Assembly (NCBI RefSeq): GCF_009795715.1
Contig: NZ_WTCR01000010.1
Location: 62,001 to 126,000 of the forward strand
DNA length: 64,000 bases
Reading direction: 5' to 3'
Source of the DNA: Labilibaculum euxinicum
GTDB lineage: Bacteria > Bacteroidota > Bacteroidia > Bacteroidales > Marinifilaceae
This document shows positions 52,543-62,353 of this stretch, one piece after another. Numbering within the stretch: the first letter of the stretch is position 1; the number at the start of each line of letters is the position of its first letter. The notes beneath the pieces were generated by a model that was not told the origin of the DNA, did not search any database, and worked only from the letters and a program-made list of their open reading frames with translations. A program made the translations under genes and the position numbers.

Positions 52543-53613
52543 ATGAACAAAAACCAACCTGACAGTCAAAAAAAATTACTTAACGGGGTTCGCCCTGGTA
52601 GAATTGTATATCCAATTCTGATTGGCGTTGCTGTTGTTGTTTACATGTTGATGAATGAAGTTGATGGCCAAACTCTTTCCTTAATTGAATTTTCGTGGTA
52701 TTCACTTTTTTGGCTTTGTTTTGCGTTAATCATGATGATTATTCGCGATTTAGGTTATATGGCTCGTTTGCGGATACTTACAGATAATACATTTTCATGG
52801 AGCAAGGCATTTCGTATTATCATGCTGTGGGAATTTACTTCGGCAATAACTCCTTCTGCAATAGGAGGAACATCTGTTGCAATTCTGTATCTTAACAAGG
52901 AAGGCTTAAAAGTTGGAAAAAGTTCAGCAGTAGTTATGTCTACTTCTTTTCTCGACGAGCTGTATTTTATTCTCATGTTCCCAATCCTGATCTTGTTTTT
53001 GGATATCAACCAATTATTCATGATAGATATTCAGGAACATTCTATCTGGCTGGATTCTCTTTTATATTTTGCTTTAGTTGGTTACCTTGTAAAAACGGCT
53101 TATTTTATTGTTTTAACTTATGGATTGTTTTGGAACCCAAGAGGATTAAAGTGGTTGCTGCTTTGGATATTCAAACTTCCGGTTCTTAGAAAATGGAAAC
53201 AAGGAGCAAATCAGGCTGGCACCGACATAATTGAAAGTTCCAAGGAACTGCAAAGAAAACCGTTCTGGTTTTGGTTTAAAGCATTCATGGCAACTTTTTG
53301 TTCCTGGACAGCCAGATATTGGGTTGTAAATGTGATTCTTCTTGCATTCATGTTTCAAGGATACAGCATTACAGAGCATATCATGATATTTGCAAGGCAA
53401 TTAGTCATGTGGATCATGATGCTTGTCAGTCCGACTCCTGGCGGAAGTGGATTTTCGGAATGGGTATTCACAAAATATCTAGGTGAATTTCTTCCATCAG
53501 TAGGAATCGCAGCAGCCATGGCATTAATTTGGCGACTAATTTCATACTACCCCTATCTCCTAATTGGAGTCTTTATTCTTCCTAAATGGATCAAAAAGCA
53601 TTTTAAAAAATAG
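52543..53613 (+). CDS. Lysylphosphatidylglycerol synthase TM-region-like (UPF0104) flippase family protein
   Basis: ATG 52543 gives 356 residues with about eight membrane helices. Family marks: RILTDNTFSWSKAFRIIMLWEFTSAITPSAIGGTSVAILYL, VVMSTSFLDELYF, and LVSPTPGGSGFSEWVF near the C terminus. The family holds the N-terminal flippase part of MprF and uncharacterised lipid-related proteins; here the synthase domain is absent. Probably moves or modifies a lipid. Confidence 0.82.
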   Translation: MNKNQPDSQKKLLNGVRPGRIVYPILIGVAVVVYMLMNEVDGQTLSLIEFSWYSLFWLCFALIMMIIRDLGYMARLRILTDNTFSWSKAFRIIMLWEFTSAITPSAIGGTSVAILYLNKEGLKVGKSSAVVMSTSFLDELYFILMFPILILFLDINQLFMIDIQEHSIWLDSLLYFALVGYLVKTAYFIVLTYGLFWNPRGLKWLLLWIFKLPVLRKWKQGANQAGTDIIESSKELQRKPFWFWFKAFMATFCSWTARYWVVNVILLAFMFQGYSITEHIMIFARQLVMWIMMLVSPTPGGSGFSEWVFTKYLGEFLPSVGIAAAMALIWRLISYYPYLLIGVFILPKWIKKHFKK

Positions 53614-53944
53614 ATACCACACATATTTCAACATGTTTTTGCATTCGAAATAACTTCGGAGAATATCAAATCAAACAGATAACAATAAACCGCAAACTAT
53701 CGTACAACCCGTATTAATTAACGCGAAAAACAAGAATTACCCAACATTTAAAAGGGATTCAGACAGTATTCACCTACTTATCGAACACAGATAGAATCGT
53801 GATTATCAATAGATAGAACATCATCCTGAACAAGTTTTTATAATTATTCACCAATAAAAAGAAGCGATTCATCAAATCTTTAGGTCGCTTAACAATAATT
53901 AAACTTATCATTTAAAACAAACAACGTAACTTGCAACAGTAAAC
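53614..53944. other. Intergenic stretch, nothing convincing
   Basis: About 330 bases with no open frame. A weak 6-bp stem (AAGCGA/TCGCTT, 53862-53890) is the only structure noted; it lacks a T-run. Confidence 0.5.
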
Positions 53945-53952
53945 TAAATTTG
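53945..53952 (+). promoter_or_regulatory. -7 box TAAATTTG of the DUF4114 lipoprotein gene
   Basis: An exact TAnnTTTG match 26 bases before the ATG; no clear -33 box. Confidence 0.5.
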
Positions 53953-53978
53953 CAATTCAGTAAAAATAAAAAATACTT

Positions 53979-55853
53979 ATGAGAAAATATCTACTATTAA
54001 TGATTGGGCTTTTCATAATTGTTTCTTCTTGCTCGGACAATAATGATGACAATCAGCAAACCGATCAAAAGAAAACAATTCAAGAAGGCATTTCTATCAA
54101 TAATAACCCTGCGGATCTTTCCAGTAGGGTTAAAACAATGAATGATTTAGTTATTATCAACAATCTTCCAGCTGGAACTACAAAAGAAGGAACGACGGAA
54201 ATTGAAATTGATTTGACTAAAAATTATGCTTTTAAACTAAAAGCTGAAGTTGAAGCACCTAAAGTAAAAGGTGAAGCAGTTCAAGCTACTCACGTCAAAA
54301 TTATCGATAACATGGCATTTGTTTCCTACAATACAAAGGGAAGTAAATATAGTGGTGGTGTTGAATTGTTTGACATCTCAGATCAAGACAATCCAGTATT
54401 ACAAGCTCAGGCGTTATTTCCTGATGTTGACGTTAGTGCTGTTGATTATTATGATGGAGTAATTTATCTGGTAGGTGCAGTAGATCCGGAAAGTGCTGGT
54501 TATGTTCTTGCATCTCCTGCTGTTTTAATTAGTTTGGAGTTAAGTAATTCTAAAAAAATCATGTCTGTTTCAGGACTGGTTGATCTTCCTTCTTATGTTG
54601 CTACAGATGTTGAAATTGATGAAAATTACATTTATGCAACTAGTGGATCTGATGGAAAATTAAGCATTCTTAAACGCAGCGACTACTCTTTAGTAACTGG
54701 AATTGATATTAATGATGCCAGATCTTTAAGTAGTAATGATGAAAATATTTATGTGCTTAATGCAACCAATGAAAAAATACAGTCTTTCAAAAAAGCTGAT
54801 TTTACAGAATTAGAGGCAATTGAAGTTCAAGGTCCGATTACTGATGAATCAAAAACTGAAATTGATGTTACCGACAACTATATTCTTGCAGCATTAAACG
54901 TATCTGGATTAGATATTCGTAATTTGGACGGAACTTTAAAAGAGCGCTTTAACCGTCCTGAAACTCCTGCTGGTGGCCTTGATGAGGATTACGTAACCAA
55001 CTCGGTATGCTTAAATGAAGAACTATTGCTGATTGGTAATGGTGGTGCTGGTGTATACGTTGGCGCTATGATTCCTGAAAATGATAATAATGTTACTCTG
55101 TTAGGAAGTATGGATTTTGGTTCATCGGTGAATTTTGTTGAATCGAGAGGAAACTACATTTTTGTTGCTGCCGGAACCGGCGGACTTAAAATTATTACCA
55201 TTGAAATGGACGAAGGAGTGCCGGATGATATCATTCCAACAAAACCTTGCGAAACTTTGGTAGATAACATTATTGCCATGTTCCATGAAAATAAGGATAA
55301 CCGCGCAGCGAATTCTGAATTATTCTCAGATGAGAACAACTTGATTCTAAAATTAACTAAAGAATCTCCTGTTTATCTAACTTTCGTTGATGAAGGCGCT
55401 GGATGGAAAAATTCATTGGCATACTACACTTATGATGCTGAAAATCCTCCTGCAAGTGCTGACGAAATAGAACTTCACATGCTTTTCCCTAATGCTTCAA
55501 AAGAAGGATCAGGAGGAGGATTAAAGACTGGTGATCGTGTTCAGCTAGGTGATGCTCCATTTGCGCAAAATACAGTAATTGGATTTTGCTTAATTGCTCA
55601 AGGCTGGAAAAACGGTACTACCGTTGATGGTGTTTATCGTCATTATACCAATATTGAATGGAACAAAGACGCAACGCAACAACATGTATTGTTCAAAGAG
55701 AAAAATTGTAAAGATATTGTATTGTGTTTCGAAGATACTCAGCTACCCGCTGGAGACAAAGATTTTAACGACATTATTTTCACAGTTAATGATAACGAGG
55801 AAGATGCTAATATAGCAACAGCCTTCGACATGACTAATATTGTAGAAAAATAA
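53979..55853 (+). CDS. LVIVD-repeat and DUF4114 lipoprotein
   Basis: The 624-residue protein has a lipoprotein signal (MRKYLLLMIGLFIIVSSC). Residues about 90-420 form a beta-propeller-like set of LVIVD repeats (VELFDISDQDNPVLQAQ, DYYDGVIYLVGA, GLDIRNLDGT, NYIFVAAGTGGLKI). The C-terminal 170 residues are DUF4114: LTFVDEGAGWKNSL-like start, YYTYDAEN, LKTGDRVQLGDAPFAQNTVIGFCLIAQGW, and a terminal CFEDTQLPAGDKDFNDIIFTV with acidic calcium-type residues. Probably surface-exposed; function unknown. Own terminator. Confidence 0.88.
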   Translation: MRKYLLLMIGLFIIVSSCSDNNDDNQQTDQKKTIQEGISINNNPADLSSRVKTMNDLVIINNLPAGTTKEGTTEIEIDLTKNYAFKLKAEVEAPKVKGEAVQATHVKIIDNMAFVSYNTKGSKYSGGVELFDISDQDNPVLQAQALFPDVDVSAVDYYDGVIYLVGAVDPESAGYVLASPAVLISLELSNSKKIMSVSGLVDLPSYVATDVEIDENYIYATSGSDGKLSILKRSDYSLVTGIDINDARSLSSNDENIYVLNATNEKIQSFKKADFTELEAIEVQGPITDESKTEIDVTDNYILAALNVSGLDIRNLDGTLKERFNRPETPAGGLDEDYVTNSVCLNEELLLIGNGGAGVYVGAMIPENDNNVTLLGSMDFGSSVNFVESRGNYIFVAAGTGGLKIITIEMDEGVPDDIIPTKPCETLVDNIIAMFHENKDNRAANSELFSDENNLILKLTKESPVYLTFVDEGAGWKNSLAYYTYDAENPPASADEIELHMLFPNASKEGSGGGLKTGDRVQLGDAPFAQNTVIGFCLIAQGWKNGTTVDGVYRHYTNIEWNKDATQQHVLFKEKNCKDIVLCFEDTQLPAGDKDFNDIIFTVNDNEEDANIATAFDMTNIVEK

Positions 55854-55873
55854 AATCGAACTTAATTATATGG

Positions 55874-55905
55874 AGTGCCATTTCTTTGGAGATGGCACTT
55901 TTTTT
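55874..55905 (+). terminator. Terminator between convergent genes
   Basis: AGTGCCAT-loop-ATGGCACT followed by TTTTTTT, 20 bases after the DUF4114 gene. Confidence 0.85.
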
Positions 55906-56881
55906 ATCCAATAAAGTGGATAAGAATACTTGAGATCACAAGAATATAAAACAAAAACTCTCCAATCCAAGAGTGTTTTTGAAATACAAAATAGTGGCTT
56001 GCAATGTAGGTTACCGGAATAATACTGATAAAGTACTGTTCAACACCTGCCCCTTTAAAAAACACAAAACTAAGAGCCGAAACAAGAAAGAAACTCAACA
56101 AAATAATAAAATATTTACGCGAGCTAATTTTTTTCTCCTCATAAACATTCAGCATATACAAAGAAGAGAGAATAACCAAAAAGCCAAGTATTCCCCAGTA
56201 TGAATATTGGAAAACTGATACAACCCCTAAACTATTTTTAGATGAAAAGAGATTCCTAATTGTATTTAAGAGTTCAGTCAAATTATCGTTCCAAATGTAC
56301 CAGGCAACAACAAAAAAAACAGGGACAATAAAGCCTGTTAATCCCGCCAGAATTTCTTTACCCCGCAAATATCCTAAAACCGCAAGAGCCATCCAAAACC
56401 AAAAGATATATACTCCTGCAAACAAATAGAACAAACTTGCCAGGCCTACTAAAAACCCGGCATCAAAAGAGTTGGAAAGAGTTGCTGTTCCCTGATAAAT
56501 TTTAAATACCCGATCTACAGAAAGAAATAGTAAAAATGCGGCAAATAATGAAGGATGCATACCTCCTAATGAGACAGTTCCCGTGGCAATAAGAGCAAAT
56601 ACGAATGCAGGCAAATCTGTTCGTTGCCGGATAAAAATATACTGCTCATTTAAGCGCACCATTCCGTAAGCGATCAATATTAAAAGCAGGCAGGCAATTA
56701 GATTTAGAACGAAATTATTACCTCCCGTAAGAAATAACAACAATTCATACAATGGCATTTGGTTCTGTCCAGCCGTTAAGGATTCCGAATGCAGTAACGT
56801 ACCCATCCAAAGCAATACGATAACAACCGGCATTAGTATCAGTAAAATAGAATGGCGTCCTTTAATTGTCTTTAAGAGCAT
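55904..56881 (-). CDS. DUF6427-like polytopic membrane protein
   Basis: The 325-residue protein has about ten hydrophobic helices, with VRLNEQYIFIRQRTDLPAFVFALIA and GTVSLGGMHPSLFAAFLLFLSVDRVFKIYQ as its most family-like stretch. Proteins of this kind, annotated DUF6427, often neighbour purD in Bacteroidota, as here. The role is unknown; an envelope-related function is a guess. Confidence 0.65.
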   Translation of the reverse strand: MLLKTIKGRHSILLILMPVVIVLLWMGTLLHSESLTAGQNQMPLYELLLFLTGGNNFVLNLIACLLLILIAYGMVRLNEQYIFIRQRTDLPAFVFALIATGTVSLGGMHPSLFAAFLLFLSVDRVFKIYQGTATLSNSFDAGFLVGLASLFYLFAGVYIFWFWMALAVLGYLRGKEILAGLTGFIVPVFFVVAWYIWNDNLTELLNTIRNLFSSKNSLGVVSVFQYSYWGILGFLVILSSLYMLNVYEEKKISSRKYFIILLSFFLVSALSFVFFKGAGVEQYFISIIPVTYIASHYFVFQKHSWIGEFLFYILVISSILIHFIG

Positions 56882-56973
56882 GAATTTAAGCTTTTAGCGA
56901 ACCAGAAGTGCAAAATAACAACTACCACTCAATTTTCAAATAAAAAAAAAGAGCAGTAGTTTTTATAAATCAA

Positions 56974-58245
56974 TTACTTTAAATCGAAACCAATATCTTT
57001 TCTGTAATATTTCCCTTCAAAATTAATCAGTTCAGCATTTCTAAAGGATTTATCCAAGGCCGACTGCATCGTATCACCGTATGAGCTTACCGAAATAACA
57101 CGCCCCCCGTTAGTTACAACATCATTACCCAAAAAAGTTGTTCCCGCATGAAATACAATGCTTCCTTCTACCTCATCTAATTTAGTAATAGTTTTGCCTT
57201 TTTCATACGCTTCCGGGTAACCTCCCGCAACTAACATTACAGTAGTTACTGTTCTGTCATCCATCTCAAAAGGAGCTTTATCCAATTCCTGCTTCGAAAC
57301 GGCTTCCATCAATTCCAGTAAATCTGATTTGATTCTCGGAATGATTACCTCTGTTTCCGGATCGCCCATTCGAACATTGTATTCAATTACATATGGATCT
57401 CCGCCAATGTTCATCAATCCAATGAAAATAAAACCTTTGTAAGGAATATTATCTTTCTGAAGGCCTTCAATTGTTGGTACAATCACGCGATCTTCTACTT
57501 TTTGCATGAAATCTGCAGTTGCAAAAGGAACCGGAGAAATTGCGCCCATACCACCTGTATTTAAACCGGTATCTCCTACTCCAATTCGCTTATAATCCTT
57601 TGCCTCGGCAAGTGTTTTATAGTTTTTGCCATCGGTTAAAACAAAAACCGACAACTCGATACCTGCCAAAAACTCTTCAATAACAACAGTACTGCTTGCG
57701 TCGCCAAACATTCCATCGATCATCTCTTTTAGAGATTGTTTTGCCTCCTCTAAATCAGAAATAATTAGAACACCTTTTCCTGCAGCAAGACCGTCTGCTT
57801 TTAATACGTATGGAGCTTTTAAGCTTTCCAGAAAAGTTAATCCTTCTTCTAAATTTTCAGAAGTGATACTTTTATATTTTGCGGTAGGAATATTATGTCG
57901 GAACATAAATTCCTTTGAAAAATCTTTGCTTCCTTCTAATTGAGCACCTAATTTTTCCGGACCAATAACTGGAACACTCTTGATAGCCTCATCGGCAAGA
58001 AAGAAATCGTGAATTCCATTTACCAACGGGTCTTCCGGACCAACAACAACCATGTTAATTCCTTTTTCAAGAACAAAATCTTTTATTTTTGCAAAATCGT
58101 TAGGATTAATATCTATGTTTTCTGCAATTGCAGCAGTTCCGGCATTTCCCGGAGCAACATACAATTTTTCCAATTTTTCACTTTGAACAAATTTCCATGC
58201 AAATGCATGTTCACGGCCTCCTGAACCCAAAAGAAGTACTTTCAT
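56974..58245 (-). CDS. purD: Phosphoribosylamine-glycine ligase
   Basis: The 423-residue ATP-grasp enzyme catalyses the second step of purine synthesis. Visible: VLLLGSGGREHAFAWKFVQS (N domain), PGNAGTAAIAEN, GPEDPLVNGIHDFF, the ATP-grasp lid YVLKADGLAAGKGVLI, and NTGGMGAISPVPF. Length standard for GARS. Monocistronic. Confidence 0.97.
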   Translation of the reverse strand: MKVLLLGSGGREHAFAWKFVQSEKLEKLYVAPGNAGTAAIAENIDINPNDFAKIKDFVLEKGINMVVVGPEDPLVNGIHDFFLADEAIKSVPVIGPEKLGAQLEGSKDFSKEFMFRHNIPTAKYKSITSENLEEGLTFLESLKAPYVLKADGLAAGKGVLIISDLEEAKQSLKEMIDGMFGDASSTVVIEEFLAGIELSVFVLTDGKNYKTLAEAKDYKRIGVGDTGLNTGGMGAISPVPFATADFMQKVEDRVIVPTIEGLQKDNIPYKGFIFIGLMNIGGDPYVIEYNVRMGDPETEVIIPRIKSDLLELMEAVSKQELDKAPFEMDDRTVTTVMLVAGGYPEAYEKGKTITKLDEVEGSIVFHAGTTFLGNDVVTNGGRVISVSSYGDTMQSALDKSFRNAELINFEGKYYRKDIGFDLK

Positions 58246-58403
58246 CTAATAGTATTAATTAGCAACCAATCCCAATTTGCTGTCTGCAAACGGGAATTAT
58301 CAAATGGTTTTGGTTATAAAATGGTATTAATAGTTTGATCGAGAGCAAATTTACGTATTCAATTGCAGTTTACCTGATGGAAAAGAAATGTTTTTTTGAT
58401 TTC

Positions 58404-59024
58404 TTATTGGCAAACATCAAACTCGTAACCCTGAAGCTTTAATTCATCGATCAGCCGGGGTACTGTAAAACGCATATTCGCCTCCGATTTCTGATGATTG
58501 TGGAACGATATTATGGAGCCTGGACGAACCGTTTTAAGAACATCTTTCAAACACTCTTCGGGAGTTATATCCTTCCGGTAATCCCCACTCAAAACATCCC
58601 ACATAACAATCTTATACCCTGGCAGTAAATGTTTTGCCTGAGATCTTTTTATTTGGCCGTAAGGAGGCCGAAATAATTTTGAATTAATTAAATCGGAAGC
58701 CATTATTACATTCTCAAGATATAGTTGTGTATCAACAGACCAACCTTTTAAGTGATTGTAAGTATGATTTCCAACGGCGTGACCTGAAGACAGAATTTTC
58801 TGAAATAGCTCAGGATATTTATGCACATTCTCGCCTACGCAAAAAAAAGTAGCTTTTACATTCTTCTCCTTCAACATATTCAATGTCCACAAAGTAGATT
58901 CCGGAACAGGTCCGTCATCAAATGTCAGATAAACTTTTTTTGCTCCCGAATTATATCGCCAAATAAAGTCCGGAAATAAGATTTTAAATATCCCCGGCGC
59001 TCTCATCCATCTCAACTTCATCAT
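58404..59024 (-). CDS. Polysaccharide deacetylase family protein (NodB domain)
   Basis: 206 residues with the carbohydrate esterase 4 motifs: TFDDGPVPEST (motif 1, Asp-Asp), GNHTYNHLKGWS (motif 2, metal His pair), FRPPYGQ (motif 3), MWDVLSGDY (motif 4) and ISFHNH (motif 5). No signal peptide is evident, so it may act in the cytoplasm or at the membrane. The start overlaps the stop of the DUF2723 gene by 4 bases, so the two are co-translated. Confidence 0.9.
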   Translation of the reverse strand: MMKLRWMRAPGIFKILFPDFIWRYNSGAKKVYLTFDDGPVPESTLWTLNMLKEKNVKATFFCVGENVHKYPELFQKILSSGHAVGNHTYNHLKGWSVDTQLYLENVIMASDLINSKLFRPPYGQIKRSQAKHLLPGYKIVMWDVLSGDYRKDITPEECLKDVLKTVRPGSIISFHNHQKSEANMRFTVPRLIDELKLQGYEFDVCQ

Positions 59025-62000
59025 CCCTTTTTATAGCTTTCTAATAATCTTTTAAATTCCAATTCAATTTTCCGACTCAATTCCTTCTGATTGTACTGAT
59101 TTGTAATGCGGTACAATTCCTGCAATAAAGCCAGATCCCTACTCTTTAACCGATGAAATTCCGAAGTAGAAACCGGAGTTAGAGTCATATAATAATCTAA
59201 TTCCTGTACCAATCGATCTGATATGGTTTGAATCATCTGATTGCCTTTTTCATCCTCCGCTGCACGATAGTAGGACTGAGCCATAAGAATAGCTAAATAA
59301 TCGAAGGGTACCTTCTCATTAGGCACCAATTCAACACATTTATCCAGTACCTGAACTGCAGAATCTCTTTTTCCCTCATCCAGTAAACTTTCTGACAACC
59401 GCAGAAAATTATTTCTCATGTTGGTGCACAAACGCGAAGTTGTTTCATCGATATAAACATCCGGATGGTTCATATTTCCCCATTTGAACTTATTCATCAG
59501 ATTGGTATACATTACATCCGTATTTACACCCCCTATCTGCATTTCCTCATTTTCAAATTTGATCGGTACCAATCGATAAGCAAAACCTTCCAAACGAAAA
59601 TAGTCTTCTAAGCCATAATATCCGCTCGACGGAACTGTTATGGAAAAATAAACAGGTCGTTTCCAATTGTTTTGCACCAGCATATCGTAAAGAATTAAAC
59701 CACCTTTATCCACGTAGTTTGTTTTCACTTCCCATTCCATTTGATTCACAATTTTTGCAGAATCTTTTTCGGAAAGAGTATTGGTCTTTACGACTTGCTC
59801 CTTATCAATTACAAGGCGAAATTTATTTGCCGGAAAATGATCAATCCGCTCATCGTATCCGTATATTTTTTTGGTACTTTCCTTTTCACTCGCAACATAT
59901 TCTATCGCGTCTTTCAGATCCAATCCTCCATTCTTCTCAACGTAAGCCTTCAAACGCGGATCATCAAGAACATAAACAACATCGCGCTTACCCGCCAGAT
60001 ATTTTTCTTTAGTAAGAGAAATTGGTAAAGGATCGGAATCATAGTTCTTTTGTTTCATCTGATCGATGTACCAATCGGCGGTTAAATACATCAAATTACA
60101 AACGCGAACATCAGTTCTTACGCCTTCTACCTCCTGCAAATACCATAATGGAAAAGTATCGTTATCGCCCATTGTGAATAGTATCGCATTTGGGGCACAC
60201 GAATTCAGATAATCGTAAGCCAAATCTCTTGCCACATATCGATCCGACCGATCATGATCGTCCCAATTTTGTTGCGCCAACAAAGCAGGAACTGCCAAAA
60301 GGCAAAGAGTGAATGCTGCAGGAATAGCGATCTTATCTTTTCGAAGCACTTTTTTAGAAACCTGCAGTACTGCAAGAAATCCTAAACCGATCCAAACAGC
60401 AAAGGCATAAAATGATCCCACATAGGCATAATCCCTTTCGCGGGGCTGCAATGGAGGCTGATTCAGATACACAACAATGGCTAATCCGGTTAATAAAAAC
60501 AGCAAGAAAACGACAAAAAAGTCTTTCTTCCCGTTGGTACTTTTTTTGTACTGATAAAGTAATCCTGCCAAGCCCAACAAAAGCGGCAGAAAGTAATATT
60601 TATTATTCCCTTTATTATTGGTCATATGGTCTGGCCTCAGACTCTGATCTCCCAAACGATAATTATCTACGAATGGTATTCCGGAAATCCAGTTTCCATC
60701 AACAACACCACTATAGGATTGCCGGTCGGATTGACGACCGGAAAAATTCCACATAAAGTAGCGGATGTACATGTAATTAATCTGGTAACTAAAAAAGAAG
60801 TCCAGATTCTGCACAAAGCTCGGTTTTGTTTTCTGATCAGCCTTGAGTCCTGTCCATTTGGCATATTCTTCGGGGTTCCTACCTGTCATTCCCTTGGTAT
60901 ACATTCTAGGGAACACTGTTTTATAAGAACTGCTATAGTTTGGTTTCTTTGGCGTGTATGAAACTACATATTTCCCGTCTTTTTTAATGTAAACATCTTT
61001 GCCATCTACATAACTCTCCTTTTCATCATACGGAGCATTAAAATATTCGCCATACACCAAAGGATTATCGCCATACTGCTCTCTGTTTAAATAATAAAGT
61101 AAAGAAAACAGATCCTCAGGATTATTCTGATCCAAACCAGGATTTGCCGCCGAACGAATCATGATAAGCGAATAGGACGAATATCCAATTAGAACAACTG
61201 TTAGTGCAGTAAGCAATGTATTCAAGACCACTTTGCCATGAGAAATTGTATATCGAATACCGAATACAAGACCTGAAATCAGCAGAATAATAAATACATA
61301 AGCGCCTGAATTAAAAGGCAAACCAATTACATTTACAAAGAACAAATCAAAAACAAAAGCAAGTTTTACAACGCCTGGAATGATTACATACATTGCACCA
61401 CCCAAAAGAAGCAAAGCAACACCCAAAGCTTTTAAAACTCCATTTCTGCTTGGTTCATACTTCTTAAAATAGTAAACCATTACAATGGCCGGAATTGCCA
61501 ATAAATTCAGAAGATGAACTCCAATCGACAAACCCATAAGATAAGCAATCAAAATTAACCACCTGTTTGCATAAGCCTTGCCTTCTTCGTTTTCCCATTT
61601 TAAAACGCACCAGAAAACAACTGCAGTAAACAGTGAAGATGTAGCATAAACTTCTCCCTCAACAGCTGAAAACCAAAATGTATCGGTAAAAGCATAAGCC
61701 ATGGCTCCAATAAATCCGCTGCCAATAATTGTCCATATCTGAGATTCTGATATTTTATCTCCTGCAACAACCAACTTTTTAGCCAAATGGGTGATTGTCC
61801 AGAATAAAAACAGAATGGTAAAAGCACTTGCCAAACCAGACATGGAATTTATCATGAGAGCAACATTCTCGGTACCCGAAGCAAACATAGAGAAAAAACG
61901 AGCCAACAGCAGAAAAAACGGAGCTCCCGGAGCGTGTCCAATTTCTAATTTATAAGCAGAAGTTATAAATTCTCCGCAATCCCAAAAACTAACTGTAGGT

Positions 62001-62083
62001 TCAAGGGTTAAAAAATAGACAACTGCAGCTATTGCAAATGATATCCATCCGACAATAATATTTGTTTTTTGGTACTTACTCAT
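59021..62083 (-). CDS. DUF2723 polytopic membrane protein (GT-C-like), full length
   Basis: 1020 residues: about twelve membrane helices in the first 620 residues, beginning YFLTLEPTVSFWDCGEFITSAYKLEIGHAPGAPFFLLLARF in pieces. This is the DUF2723 signature, with the acidic Asp-x-x-Glu typical of GT-C fold mannosyltransferases (GT117 group). A large periplasmic domain follows (FTMGDNDTFPLWYLQEVEGVRTDVRVCNL) and a helical TPR-like C terminus. The family is proposed to glycosylate exported proteins. A paralogue lies directly upstream on the same strand. Confidence 0.9.
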   Translation of the reverse strand: MSKYQKTNIIVGWISFAIAAVVYFLTLEPTVSFWDCGEFITSAYKLEIGHAPGAPFFLLLARFFSMFASGTENVALMINSMSGLASAFTILFLFWTITHLAKKLVVAGDKISESQIWTIIGSGFIGAMAYAFTDTFWFSAVEGEVYATSSLFTAVVFWCVLKWENEEGKAYANRWLILIAYLMGLSIGVHLLNLLAIPAIVMVYYFKKYEPSRNGVLKALGVALLLLGGAMYVIIPGVVKLAFVFDLFFVNVIGLPFNSGAYVFIILLISGLVFGIRYTISHGKVVLNTLLTALTVVLIGYSSYSLIMIRSAANPGLDQNNPEDLFSLLYYLNREQYGDNPLVYGEYFNAPYDEKESYVDGKDVYIKKDGKYVVSYTPKKPNYSSSYKTVFPRMYTKGMTGRNPEEYAKWTGLKADQKTKPSFVQNLDFFFSYQINYMYIRYFMWNFSGRQSDRQSYSGVVDGNWISGIPFVDNYRLGDQSLRPDHMTNNKGNNKYYFLPLLLGLAGLLYQYKKSTNGKKDFFVVFLLFLLTGLAIVVYLNQPPLQPRERDYAYVGSFYAFAVWIGLGFLAVLQVSKKVLRKDKIAIPAAFTLCLLAVPALLAQQNWDDHDRSDRYVARDLAYDYLNSCAPNAILFTMGDNDTFPLWYLQEVEGVRTDVRVCNLMYLTADWYIDQMKQKNYDSDPLPISLTKEKYLAGKRDVVYVLDDPRLKAYVEKNGGLDLKDAIEYVASEKESTKKIYGYDERIDHFPANKFRLVIDKEQVVKTNTLSEKDSAKIVNQMEWEVKTNYVDKGGLILYDMLVQNNWKRPVYFSITVPSSGYYGLEDYFRLEGFAYRLVPIKFENEEMQIGGVNTDVMYTNLMNKFKWGNMNHPDVYIDETTSRLCTNMRNNFLRLSESLLDEGKRDSAVQVLDKCVELVPNEKVPFDYLAILMAQSYYRAAEDEKGNQMIQTISDRLVQELDYYMTLTPVSTSEFHRLKSRDLALLQELYRITNQYNQKELSRKIELEFKRLLESYKKG

Positions 62084-62297
62084 ATATTATCAAAATAAAG
62101 GTTAGATTTTATGGTACAGACAGCGAAGTTACCACTTTTGACAAAAAGAATTGATTTGTATTATGTGAAAAAATCTTAACAGACTTTCGATATTTCAAGA
62201 TCAACATAGTCGTCAATATTCTTTTTTACAAATGAACGCTTTGCATTAGTTTGTAGAAAGAAGAATTACTTTGATTTAAGAAATCAAAAAAACGACA

Positions 62298-62334
62298 TAA
62301 AAAAATGGCTGTCTTTACATGAAGACAGCCATTT
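62298..62334 (-). terminator. Terminator after the upstream DUF2723 gene
   Basis: AAATGGCTGTCTT-loop-AAGACAGCCATTT, with a T-run on the minus side, 20 bases after the stop. It separates the two DUF2723 genes into distinct transcripts. Confidence 0.85.
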
Positions 62335-62353
62335 AAAGTTTATTATAAATCTT

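Noticed and set aside
60412-60961. Plus-strand frames within the DUF2723 gene
   Set aside because: They lie antisense to a long membrane protein gene with clear family motifs and have no recognisable domains.
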